Shown: piece by piece, positions 1 to 5,971 of the stretch
Layout of the letters: every line of letters starts with the position of its first letter
How positions within the stretch are numbered: the stretch's first letter is position 1
Assembly: GCA_947383875.1 (NCBI GenBank)
Contig: CANDEX010000037.1
Coordinates: 1-14,986, forward strand
Origin: an uncultured Azospirillum sp.
GTDB lineage: Bacteria > Pseudomonadota > Alphaproteobacteria > RF32 > CAG-239
DNA length: 14,986 nt
Direction of reading: 5' to 3'
The notes under the pieces: generated by a model
Database searches by the model: none
What the model was told of the DNA's origin: nothing
What the model saw: the letters and a program-made list of their open reading frames with translations, nothing else
Translations under genes and position numbers: made by a program

Positions 1-229
1 GTTCTATTTTGATTTTGCAGTTGTAAAATCCGGCGAGATAACTGAGCATTCCCCAATGAATATACGCCTTACCGCTTTCTACTTGGTCAAAATAATGCGG
101 CGAAACATTGACTTTCATCGCCAGCTCGTCAAGCGTCATCTTTTGCGATAACCGCCGCTCATAAAACTGCCGCCCTAAATGCGCAAAGGTTTCCTGATTA
201 TTTTTTCTGATTTGTTTTTTGGTTAACAT
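1..229 (-). CDS. XRE-type helix-turn-helix protein, C-terminus cut by window edge
   Basis: A short basic protein, 76 residues visible before the window ends. Residues about 16-70 read as a Cro/C1-type helix-turn-helix: a leading helix with GRQFYERR, then MTLDELAMKVNVSPHYFDQVESGK, in which the LDELA and VSPHYFDQVE helices form the DNA-reading pair. A tryptophan- and leucine-rich helix (WGMLSYLAGFY) follows, as in the XRE family. I chose the ATG at 229 because GGAG sits six bases before it; an ATG at 241 is in frame but has no such site. The strongest nearby element is the candidate small RNA ending at 296, just upstream in the same direction, so a regulatory link is possible but unproven. Its target is unknown, and I cannot tell whether further domains follow the HTH. 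Confidence 0.7.
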   Translation of the reverse strand, partial: MLTKKQIRKNNQETFAHLGRQFYERRLSQKMTLDELAMKVNVSPHYFDQVESGKAYIHWGMLSYLAGFYNCKIKIE

Positions 230-295
230 TTCCAACTCCATTTTTGTTTTGCATACCATTAACCGCATTGCGAAAACGGATGATGACATGAGGTT

Positions 296-327
296 AAAAC
301 AAAACCCCGCTTCAAAACGAAGCGGGG
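296..327 (-). terminator. Intrinsic terminator of the candidate small RNA
   Basis: On the minus strand a perfect 9-bp GC-rich stem (CCCCGCTTC/GAAGCGGGG, 305-313 with 319-327) with a five-base loop is followed by TTTTGTTTT (304-296). The plus strand lacks a comparable T-run after the stem, so this terminates leftward transcription. It also insulates the downstream helix-turn-helix gene. Confidence 0.8.
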
Positions 328-454
328 GGAGTTCGAAACTGTAACAGAACAGTCCGGGTTATTCGCGCATAGCCTTATTTCCCCGGCTCCCCTCAAAAGG
401 AGTCGTTCTTTTCTGTTAGGAGTTTCGATACTCCACAGCCCGTCTCCGGGCTGC
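296..454 (-). ncRNA. Candidate structured small RNA (C4-antisense-like?)
   Basis: A ~159-nt transcription unit with no convincing protein. A promoter ends 7-8 nt before its 5' end and an intrinsic terminator closes it. In RNA order: a perfect 7-bp hairpin with a GAGA (GNRA) tetraloop (453-436); a segment at 434-411 complementary to 349-328 (13 bp with one bulged base, then 8 bp); between these arms a hairpin CTCC/GGAG (387-390 with 399-402) and a CCGGG/CCCGG stem (354-358 with 382-386); last the terminator. The 5' arm can instead fold on itself as GGAGT-ATCGAA-ACTCC (434-419), so two folds compete. CTCCT, complementary to Shine-Dalgarno sequences, occurs twice in the RNA. From memory the layout recalls phage-type C4 antisense RNA, but I could not run a covariance search. 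An alternative is an unnamed lineage-specific sRNA. The long-range pairing is seen directly; function is not. Confidence 0.55.
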
Positions 455-461
455 GAGAATA

Positions 462-489
462 ATTGTAAGGTAAAATAGTTAATTTGCAA
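462..489 (-). promoter_or_regulatory. Sigma70-like promoter of the candidate small RNA
   Basis: Reading the minus strand, TTGCAA (484-489) and TACAAT (462-467) are separated by 16 bases. The -10 matches consensus at five of six positions. The predicted start, about 454-455, falls exactly at the base of the first hairpin, which is the main reason to believe it. Confidence 0.5.
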
Positions 490-499
490 TGAAAAAACA

Positions 500-564
500 C
501 ACCCCTCGGGGCATCGAGCTTATTCATTTCCGTGATTACTTAATCACACGGTCCTCGCGATGAC
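500..564. repeat. Nested imperfect palindromic intergenic element
   Basis: Two nested inverted repeats: outer arms CATCGAG (512-518) and CTCGCGATG (554-562), inner arms CCGTGATTA (530-538) and TAATCACACGG (541-551). Each right arm carries a two-base insertion, giving paired bulges on one side. Next to it lies CCCCTCGGGG (502-511), which on the minus strand runs into TGTGTTTTTT and could act as a weak terminator. Only one copy is visible here. It resembles the short palindromic repeats scattered between genes in many proteobacteria, but a repeat family cannot be shown from one copy. Confidence 0.4.
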
Positions 565-570
565 AGTTCA

Positions 571-600
571 GAAAAAAGAAATCTCCGGCTTGCGGAGATT
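571..600 (-). terminator. Intrinsic terminator after the small lipoprotein gene
   Basis: A perfect 8-bp stem (AATCTCCG/CGGAGATT, 580-587 with 593-600) with a five-base loop is followed on the minus strand by TTCTTTTTTC. It lies 14 bases past the stop codon of the 53-aa lipoprotein. I see no comparably clear terminator between it and the glgX promoter at 8.1 kb, so it may end that whole leftward transcription unit. Confidence 0.8.
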
Positions 601-614
601 CTTAAAGGGGAACT

Positions 615-776
615 TTACCAAGGAATATCTGTTCCTTGAATACATTTTCGGCTATCCTGGCGGCAGGTTTCTGTACGGTTTAAATCATGCATAGCATGGC
701 GTTTGGGGTTAAATTCACCAGCCTCGACACAAGCTGCCAACACACATACCGCAACAAAGATTAAAACTTTTTTCAT
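615..776 (-). CDS. Small lipoprotein, 53 aa
   Basis: A 53-residue protein starting MKKVLIFVAVCVLAAC: two lysines, a short hydrophobic stretch and a lipobox LAAC, predicting cleavage before and lipidation of Cys16. The mature part is only 38 residues, polar and charged, with two further cysteines (38 and 45) that could form a disulfide in the periplasm. It ends CIQGTDIPW. The ATG at 776 has AGGA seven bases upstream, and this site overlaps the stop codon of the upstream membrane-protein gene, so the two are translated from one message. A terminator follows the stop codon. No family is recognised; entericidin-like and other tiny lipoproteins share the layout but not, as far as I can judge, the sequence. 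Signal peptide, lipobox, ribosome site and terminator together make it a believable gene. Confidence 0.75.
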   Translation of the reverse strand: MKKVLIFVAVCVLAACVEAGEFNPKRHAMHDLNRTETCRQDSRKCIQGTDIPW

Positions 777-788
777 TTTGATTTCCTT

Positions 789-1157
789 TTAGAAAAAAGA
801 GCGGAGCCCAAAATAAACCATCAAAATAATCAGCAGACGCGCAATCCGGCTCAGCCACGGACTGCGCTCATAACGCGCACCACTGCGCCAAACGGCAAAA
901 ACCATCGAAATTGAATAAGCCACAAACAAGCACAAACTGGTCAGATAGCACACGGTGTAAACAACTATTGATGTATCCATGGTCAGCGGATTAAAATATG
1001 TGGTATAGTATTTATAAATGCTGATGCCGGATAACAGCGGAGCCAACAGCGCGCCAAACATTTTTACAATCAGCAGTCCGGCCAGAATTCCGAAGACACC
1101 GAATTTCCAAAAGGTTTCTTTGAGACCGAACTCGCCGGCAATTAATTTTTTATACAT
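789..1157 (-). CDS. Three-helix inner-membrane protein of unknown function, 122 aa
   Basis: Not recognised. The 122-residue chain begins MYKKLIAGEFGLKETFWKFG and carries about three hydrophobic helices, near residues 18-43, 62-90 and 104-120. A polar connector follows the first helix (YKYYTTYFNPLTMDTS), and a basic loop (WRSGARYERSPWLSRIAR) precedes the last. By the positive-inside rule the basic loop is cytoplasmic and the N-terminus periplasmic, or the first helix pair is re-entrant. The ATG at 1157 has a modest GGGA upstream. Its stop codon is 12 bases from the start of the small lipoprotein gene, so the two form a cotranscribed pair and may act together at the envelope. The gap to the sdaA stop is 84 bases without a clear terminator or strong promoter, so it may be read from the metabolic operon. 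Confidence 0.65.
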   Translation of the reverse strand: MYKKLIAGEFGLKETFWKFGVFGILAGLLIVKMFGALLAPLLSGISIYKYYTTYFNPLTMDTSIVVYTVCYLTSLCLFVAYSISMVFAVWRSGARYERSPWLSRIARLLIILMVYFGLRSFF

Positions 1158-1241
1158 AAAAAATCCCGCTTTCAGATAGTAAATTTCTTGTTTTGATATT
1201 GCGCCATTTTTGTGCCGTAAGCAAGTTAATTATGCAAGTTT

Positions 1242-2624
1242 TTAGCAGTTAGCAACATTGACAGCTAAACCGCCCAAAGAAGTTTCTTTATATTTATTAT
1301 GCATATCCTGCCCGGTGTCAAACATGGTTTTAATGACACTATCTAACGAAACAACGTGTTGCCCCGTGCCGCGCAAAGCCAAACGCGCAGAATTCACGGC
1401 TTTTATAGCTCCCATAGCATTGCGCTCAATGCATGGCACCTGCACCAAACCGCTCAAAGGATCGCAAGTCAGCCCAAGATTATGTTCCATGGCAATTTCT
1501 GCAGCATTTTCTATTTGCTTATTGCTGCCGCCCATTGCTGCAACCAAGCCGGCTGCGGCCATAGAACAAGCCACGCCGACTTCCCCTTGACAACCGACTT
1601 CGGCTCCGGAAATGGAGGCATTTGTTCGATACAAACTACATACCGCAGAGGCTGTCAGCAAAAAGATTTTGATACCCTCTTCTACGGAATAAGGTGAGCG
1701 AACATGAGCAAAGCGTTCATAATAACGTATTACCGCCGGAATAATTCCGGCAGACCCCATGGTGGGGGCTGTCACAACCTGACCGCCACAAGCATTTTCT
1801 TCAGCGACGGCAAATCCCCAGAGATTAATCCAATCAATCATATCCAGAGGATCAAATTCATTATGCACAAATTTTTCCTCAAGCCGTCGGTAAAGTTTAT
1901 TGGCGCGACGTTCAATGTTTAATCCGCCCGGTAGAACGCCATCAGCTTTCATACCACGCTCCAAAGAATGCTGCATTACGCGATTGATTTTTTTGATACC
2001 GGCCTCAACATCTTCCGCCGAACGCAATGCACATTCATTGGCAAAAACCAACTCGGAAATAGTGAGATTATGTTTTTCACATAATGTTATCAGCTGGTTA
2101 CAACTGTTAAAATCATATGGAACGTTATACGGTTCGCGCTCACTGCGTGTGGCCATTTCGTCCTGGCGGGCAACCGTACCGCCGCCAACCGAAAAATAAA
2201 CTTCATTGGAGAGCTGATTGCCTTCTGCATCATAAGCTTTAAATCGCATTCCGTTGGAATGTTCGGGCAGAAAAATTTCTTTTTCAAAAATAACATTTTT
2301 ATCTAAATCAAACGGAATGGCACGTTCCTGCCCGAGGTGCAGCATTTTATCCCGCTCCACAGCATTAACATAAGGCACTTCCGGATCAATGGCTTCGGCT
2401 TCTAACCCCATTAAACCATAGACTATTGCTTTTACGGTACCGTGACCAAAACCGGTCAGTGCCAAAGAACCATATAACACAACATCTATTTTGGCGATAT
2501 TTTCAAACAGGTTTTGTTCGTGCAGGCTGTCCAGCCAACGTTTAGCGGCCCGCATCGGACCGACAGTATGTGAACTCGACGGGCCAACCCCTATCGAAAA
2601 AATCTCAAAAAAGCTGTAGTACAT
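1242..2624 (-). CDS. sdaA: L-serine dehydratase (ammonia-lyase), iron-sulfur type
   Basis: Converts L-serine to pyruvate and ammonia in the cytoplasm using a [4Fe-4S] cluster. At 460 residues it matches the single-chain proteobacterial enzyme (about 455). The N-terminal domain opens with GPSSSHTVGPMRAAKRW (14-30), the family signature. The C-terminal catalytic domain has NACGGQVVTAPTMGSAG (277-293). The cluster ligands are visible: Cys345 (VGCQGEVG), Cys387 (LTCDPLSG) and Cys398 (QVPCIERNAMG). The chain ends exactly on a cysteine, Cys460, matching the tail-in-mouth fourth ligand known from the Legionella enzyme (Cys343, 385, 396 and 458, each offset by two). It starts two bases after the M49 peptidase stop, with GAGGA inside that gene's end as the likely ribosome site. 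This is the last metabolic gene of the glgX operon, so it can feed serine from peptides into pyruvate. Confidence 0.95.
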   Translation of the reverse strand: MYYSFFEIFSIGVGPSSSHTVGPMRAAKRWLDSLHEQNLFENIAKIDVVLYGSLALTGFGHGTVKAIVYGLMGLEAEAIDPEVPYVNAVERDKMLHLGQERAIPFDLDKNVIFEKEIFLPEHSNGMRFKAYDAEGNQLSNEVYFSVGGGTVARQDEMATRSEREPYNVPYDFNSCNQLITLCEKHNLTISELVFANECALRSAEDVEAGIKKINRVMQHSLERGMKADGVLPGGLNIERRANKLYRRLEEKFVHNEFDPLDMIDWINLWGFAVAEENACGGQVVTAPTMGSAGIIPAVIRYYERFAHVRSPYSVEEGIKIFLLTASAVCSLYRTNASISGAEVGCQGEVGVACSMAAAGLVAAMGGSNKQIENAAEIAMEHNLGLTCDPLSGLVQVPCIERNAMGAIKAVNSARLALRGTGQHVVSLDSVIKTMFDTGQDMHNKYKETSLGGLAVNVANC

Positions 2625-2626
2625 TT

Positions 2627-4339
2627 CTAAAAATTATCCTCAATCCATATATAGTTTTTGACACCCAGTTCATTTTGAACTTTGGCAATGTATTGAGACT
2701 CTTTACCCCAATTGGTGTATTTATCAATAAAAGCTTTGGCTTTTTCCGATGATTTCGACAACTGAACATCAATGGTCTCTTTGAGCATGGCGTAAACCAC
2801 ATCATGAAACTTATCAAAATTGATATGCAATTTATGCTCTTCATCAAACCAGAAAGCTCCGTTATCATGCAGGAAGTTAAAATGTATCAACTCACCGACA
2901 CGATGCGCTTCCAACGGCTGAGCCTTTAAAAACAGTCGATAGGCGACCCAAGTGGTATAAATCTTTTTCAAAGTCTCCTCATCAATAACACCGGCTTTAA
3001 CATATTCCGGCATAAACGCGATGGAAACAACGTCTGCTTTCTCCTCCTCAACAGTGCTTTTATACAATCCCATCGCGCGCTGATATTCATTATCCGGCCC
3101 TAAGGAATGGCCGTTTTCATGGCCGATAACAAATAAATGATCTGCTTCCAAATCAAAATATTTATGCAATTCCGGCGCGACTAAGCGTTCCAACAGCTTT
3201 TGGTTCCGTTCAGGATCCCCGCTCATACGCACCTGACGGTGATAAGCATTGCGACGGCCACCGCCGGTTTTAATCGCCAGCTTATCATTATTCGGCAGAT
3301 TTTGCGCCGTCGTTATTGCGCCGCGGCATTGAGCATAATCTCCCGTCAAGGCAACGACATCCACGTCCACCATCGTTTGTTTTAATTCTCCGGCATCAGA
3401 GACAGATTGGTGATAGGTATCGGCATAAGGCATTAATTTGGCTAATTCGGGCATATGCGCTTTAAATTTAAGAATTAAATCAGTACCTTCTTTATTGATA
3501 ATACCGACTCGAACACCCAGCATATCTTTGGGATTGACCTCAATCTGATTGTCATTCAGCAACGTCATTAATTCCGGATTATCATAAACCGTCGGGGTCA
3601 GTTCATCATCATAACTTTCACGTCCCAATGTAAATTCCAACTGATTATTATTTTGCAAAACAGCCCAATGCTTATCCGCCAGCATATCCATATCTTCATT
3701 GTTTTGCAGCAGTGCCTGTGCCTGCCATCCGAGATAATCTTTAAAATCTTCATCTGTGGTATAGTGCGCAGCCACTTCAATTTCGTTGGCTGCACGGGAA
3801 AAAGCATCTTTGAAATATTCGGTATAGTCAATCGCTTTCAGGTTATTTCCATCGCGACGAACCATTGTCCGAACACTCAAAATATTCTTAACCTCGTTTA
3901 TTTTTCCTTCTTTAATCATCCGAATCAAAATATCGTGAAATTCTTTAACATCCAAATCAGACGGGTAAAAATTACGTCCTTTGGAGCCTTTTATTCCTTT
4001 GAAAATTTCTACCGGTTCTAAATCAAGGCCATTATGACCTTCCACGCCATGGAAAGAAGTAAACAGTTTGAGTGCTTTCGCGGCATGGGTACTGTTTTGA
4101 GCGGCTTCTTCCAAAGCTTTTTTCATCGGCAGATTCATCTCATGATCTTGCTCCATGGCCACATCATCAAAAATTTTGGCAGCGGCCACCAAATGCTGCA
4201 AAGCTTTTTTATTCCCCTCGGTTAAATTCCGGTATCCTTCAGAATCTTTAGATACAAGTTTAACTTCTCGCATTCTGTTATTGATAATATCATCCAGCTG
4301 TTCTTCACTCAGATTCAGTTCATATCCGTTAATTTTCAT
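2627..4339 (-). CDS. M49-like (dipeptidyl-peptidase III family) zinc metallopeptidase
   Basis: A 570-residue cytoplasmic protein without signal peptide. Near residue 403 it has DHLFVIGHENGHSLGP, a gluzincin HEXXH site with zinc ligands His407 and His411 and catalytic Glu408. STVEEEKADVVSIAF follows about 20 residues later (428-442), giving the third ligand, a glutamate at 431-433. That spacing and the EExxAD form point to family M49. Classical dipeptidyl-peptidase III has HEXXGH and EECRAE, so this belongs to the shorter-motif bacterial or plant-like branch. The N-terminal 200 residues are helical and acidic. The likely role is removing dipeptides from peptide N-termini, though activity cannot be read from sequence. 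GTG (4342) and ATG (4339) starts share a GGAG site; I prefer ATG. It overlaps the Memo-AMMECR1 stop by 11 bases and ends two bases before sdaA, so translation is probably coupled. Confidence 0.75.
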   Translation of the reverse strand: MKINGYELNLSEEQLDDIINNRMREVKLVSKDSEGYRNLTEGNKKALQHLVAAAKIFDDVAMEQDHEMNLPMKKALEEAAQNSTHAAKALKLFTSFHGVEGHNGLDLEPVEIFKGIKGSKGRNFYPSDLDVKEFHDILIRMIKEGKINEVKNILSVRTMVRRDGNNLKAIDYTEYFKDAFSRAANEIEVAAHYTTDEDFKDYLGWQAQALLQNNEDMDMLADKHWAVLQNNNQLEFTLGRESYDDELTPTVYDNPELMTLLNDNQIEVNPKDMLGVRVGIINKEGTDLILKFKAHMPELAKLMPYADTYHQSVSDAGELKQTMVDVDVVALTGDYAQCRGAITTAQNLPNNDKLAIKTGGGRRNAYHRQVRMSGDPERNQKLLERLVAPELHKYFDLEADHLFVIGHENGHSLGPDNEYQRAMGLYKSTVEEEKADVVSIAFMPEYVKAGVIDEETLKKIYTTWVAYRLFLKAQPLEAHRVGELIHFNFLHDNGAFWFDEEHKLHINFDKFHDVVYAMLKETIDVQLSKSSEKAKAFIDKYTNWGKESQYIAKVQNELGVKNYIWIEDNF

Positions 4340-5903
4340 CACTTTTTATCTCCACGGTTCTAAAACGATAAACTTTAATATTATTTGACCAAAAGCTGGG
4401 ATTCATTCCGGCTTTGATTTTTAAATTTTTCATGAATTCGGTTTTATTCGGCAGTTCTTCCCAGACTGAGGGTAAAAACAATCCTTGACGATCACCGTCG
4501 CGAATAATAATTCCATCCCTACCGGCTTGTATGCGGTTCATCAAATCGGCTTCATCCTGATAATACACTTGCTCTAATCCGGTTAAAAGCGATACGGAGA
4601 AACTGAGTGAGGGAAGCTCTGCTTCACTCAGAGGGGAAAATCGATTATCCTCCATTGCTGCGCGATAAGCATTCTCTGCAATGTCATGAGCAACCGCCAC
4701 ATGAGGCACTATGGTTCCGATACAACCGCGCAAATCCTTGTTTTTTTTCAAGGTTACAAAAGAGGCTCCCTTATCAAACAATTCATCCGCATAGTCTTTG
4801 CGGGACGGCGAATAATGTTTGCTCTCCATAACGGCTTCTGTCAATGTGCGGGATACAATTTGTAAAATTTCATCTCTGTAGGTCTCGGCAAATAAACGCA
4901 AATTTTCTGTTTCTCTATCCAACGGAGGCAATGTTTCATCCTGCGGCAGATTATCTTCATTACCGAAACTCCACGCGCCATAGCCGACAACGCGTTCTTT
5001 ATCTCCGGCGGTATCTCCTGAATTAACCAATTCCAGCATCTCCGGACGGAGTGATTGCTCCCCGGCAAGCAACAGTGCCGTATTTATTCCTGCTGCCCCG
5101 CAAGACATATGGTTTTCAATTTCAGGCTGTTTGTCAGCGACCATTTCCGCCGTTTGAGCATCTAATGCCTTTGCTTCGTCATAATTTTGATAATGCGACA
5201 AATCCGCAGAAACAACCAATAAAGTTCCCGGATGTCGAAGCAGCGGTTCAAGTGCAGCAGCCAAAACCTTTGGATCTGCCTCTCCATAAACAACAGGAAC
5301 TATTTTGAATTTTTTTAATACTTTCTGTAAAAACGGTAACTGAACTTCTAAGCTATGTTCATCTTTATGGGCGGCATCAAAATATTTAAATCCCGACTGA
5401 GAAGCCAACTCTGAAACTAATTCCTTATTCACGGGAACTGATCCGAGCGGAGTGGTAAAATAATCAGATTTCGGCAAAGCGGCTCCGTTAACACCTACAT
5501 AATGCGCCGGCCCCAACAAAATAACATTTTTGATTCTTCCGGCATATTTAGCCAGACGACCATATGCTTTAGCCGCTGTTGCTGCTGAATAAATATACCC
5601 GGCGTGCGGCACGATGAGAATCCGCGGCTGATATTCTGAAGGAGAACCTGCTTTAGACAGATAATGCGCGACCTCACTGTCTAAGCGGGTTTTATCATCA
5701 GAATAGAAAATCCCGGCAACAGCCGGATTACGGTATTGGGCCAACTCATCCTCCTTGGGCCGAAAATCTGTTATCAACTGTGAATTTGATGAAATATGCG
5801 CATCCAGACTGCAATAATTCAGCCACAGGACGGCAATCCCGACCAATGCCATTATGATATAATTCGTCAGCTTTTTATAATCAATGTCAGATTTATCTTT
5901 CAT
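4329..5903 (-). CDS. Membrane-anchored Memo-AMMECR1 fusion (AmmeMemoRadiSam proteins B and A)
   Basis: Two domains in one 524-residue chain (numbered from the ATG at 5903). Residues 14-31 form one hydrophobic helix after a lysine-rich start, predicting N-inside anchoring with the rest periplasmic. Residues about 57-315 are Memo-like, related to class III extradiol dioxygenases: RNPAVAGIFY, VPHAGY (His100), LGPAHY (His134), SADLSHY (His237) and SCGAAG (Cys268) match the metal-site positions of MEMO1. Residues about 335-520 are AMMECR1-like, with the hallmark LRGCIGT (391-397). The family's biochemical role is unsettled. An ATG at 5954 is in frame but lacks a ribosome site, whereas the one at 5903 follows AAAGGAG. 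It sits 68 bases after glgX and overlaps the peptidase gene by 11 bases. The radical-SAM partner that usually completes this system is absent from the window. Confidence 0.85.
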   Translation of the reverse strand: MKDKSDIDYKKLTNYIIMALVGIAVLWLNYCSLDAHISSNSQLITDFRPKEDELAQYRNPAVAGIFYSDDKTRLDSEVAHYLSKAGSPSEYQPRILIVPHAGYIYSAATAAKAYGRLAKYAGRIKNVILLGPAHYVGVNGAALPKSDYFTTPLGSVPVNKELVSELASQSGFKYFDAAHKDEHSLEVQLPFLQKVLKKFKIVPVVYGEADPKVLAAALEPLLRHPGTLLVVSADLSHYQNYDEAKALDAQTAEMVADKQPEIENHMSCGAAGINTALLLAGEQSLRPEMLELVNSGDTAGDKERVVGYGAWSFGNEDNLPQDETLPPLDRETENLRLFAETYRDEILQIVSRTLTEAVMESKHYSPSRKDYADELFDKGASFVTLKKNKDLRGCIGTIVPHVAVAHDIAENAYRAAMEDNRFSPLSEAELPSLSFSVSLLTGLEQVYYQDEADLMNRIQAGRDGIIIRDGDRQGLFLPSVWEELPNKTEFMKNLKIKAGMNPSFWSNNIKVYRFRTVEIKSDEN

Positions 5904-5912
5904 CGGCGCAAT

Positions 5913-5950
5913 CTCTCCTTTACCGGCTTTTGCACCAGAATAAAGGAGAG
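5913..5950 (-). promoter_or_regulatory. Inverted repeat that can sequester the Memo-AMMECR1 ribosome binding site
   Basis: Between glgX and the start at 5903, CTCTCCTTTA (minus strand, 5950-5941) and TAAAGGAGAG (5922-5913) are perfect 10-base complements with an 18-base spacer that can itself add CTGG/CCGG pairs. The 3' arm contains the AAAGGAG ribosome site, so the folded messenger would hide it. No T-run follows in the minus direction, which argues against a plain terminator for glgX. A post-transcriptional brake or processing site separating glgX output from the next genes is a reasonable reading, untested. Confidence 0.5.
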
Positions 5951-5971
5951 TCATTTAATTTTTTGCTAATA

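Noticed and set aside
259..489. A 76-codon open frame on the minus strand across the candidate small RNA
   Set aside because: No ribosome site, the frame runs through the terminator stem, and strong RNA secondary structure explains the sequence better. It could encode a phage-like peptide, but I cannot support that.
1201..1241. Direct repeat AACTTGC twice between sdaA and the membrane-protein gene
   Set aside because: Seven-base repeat with no symmetry or clear promoter alignment; too short to interpret.
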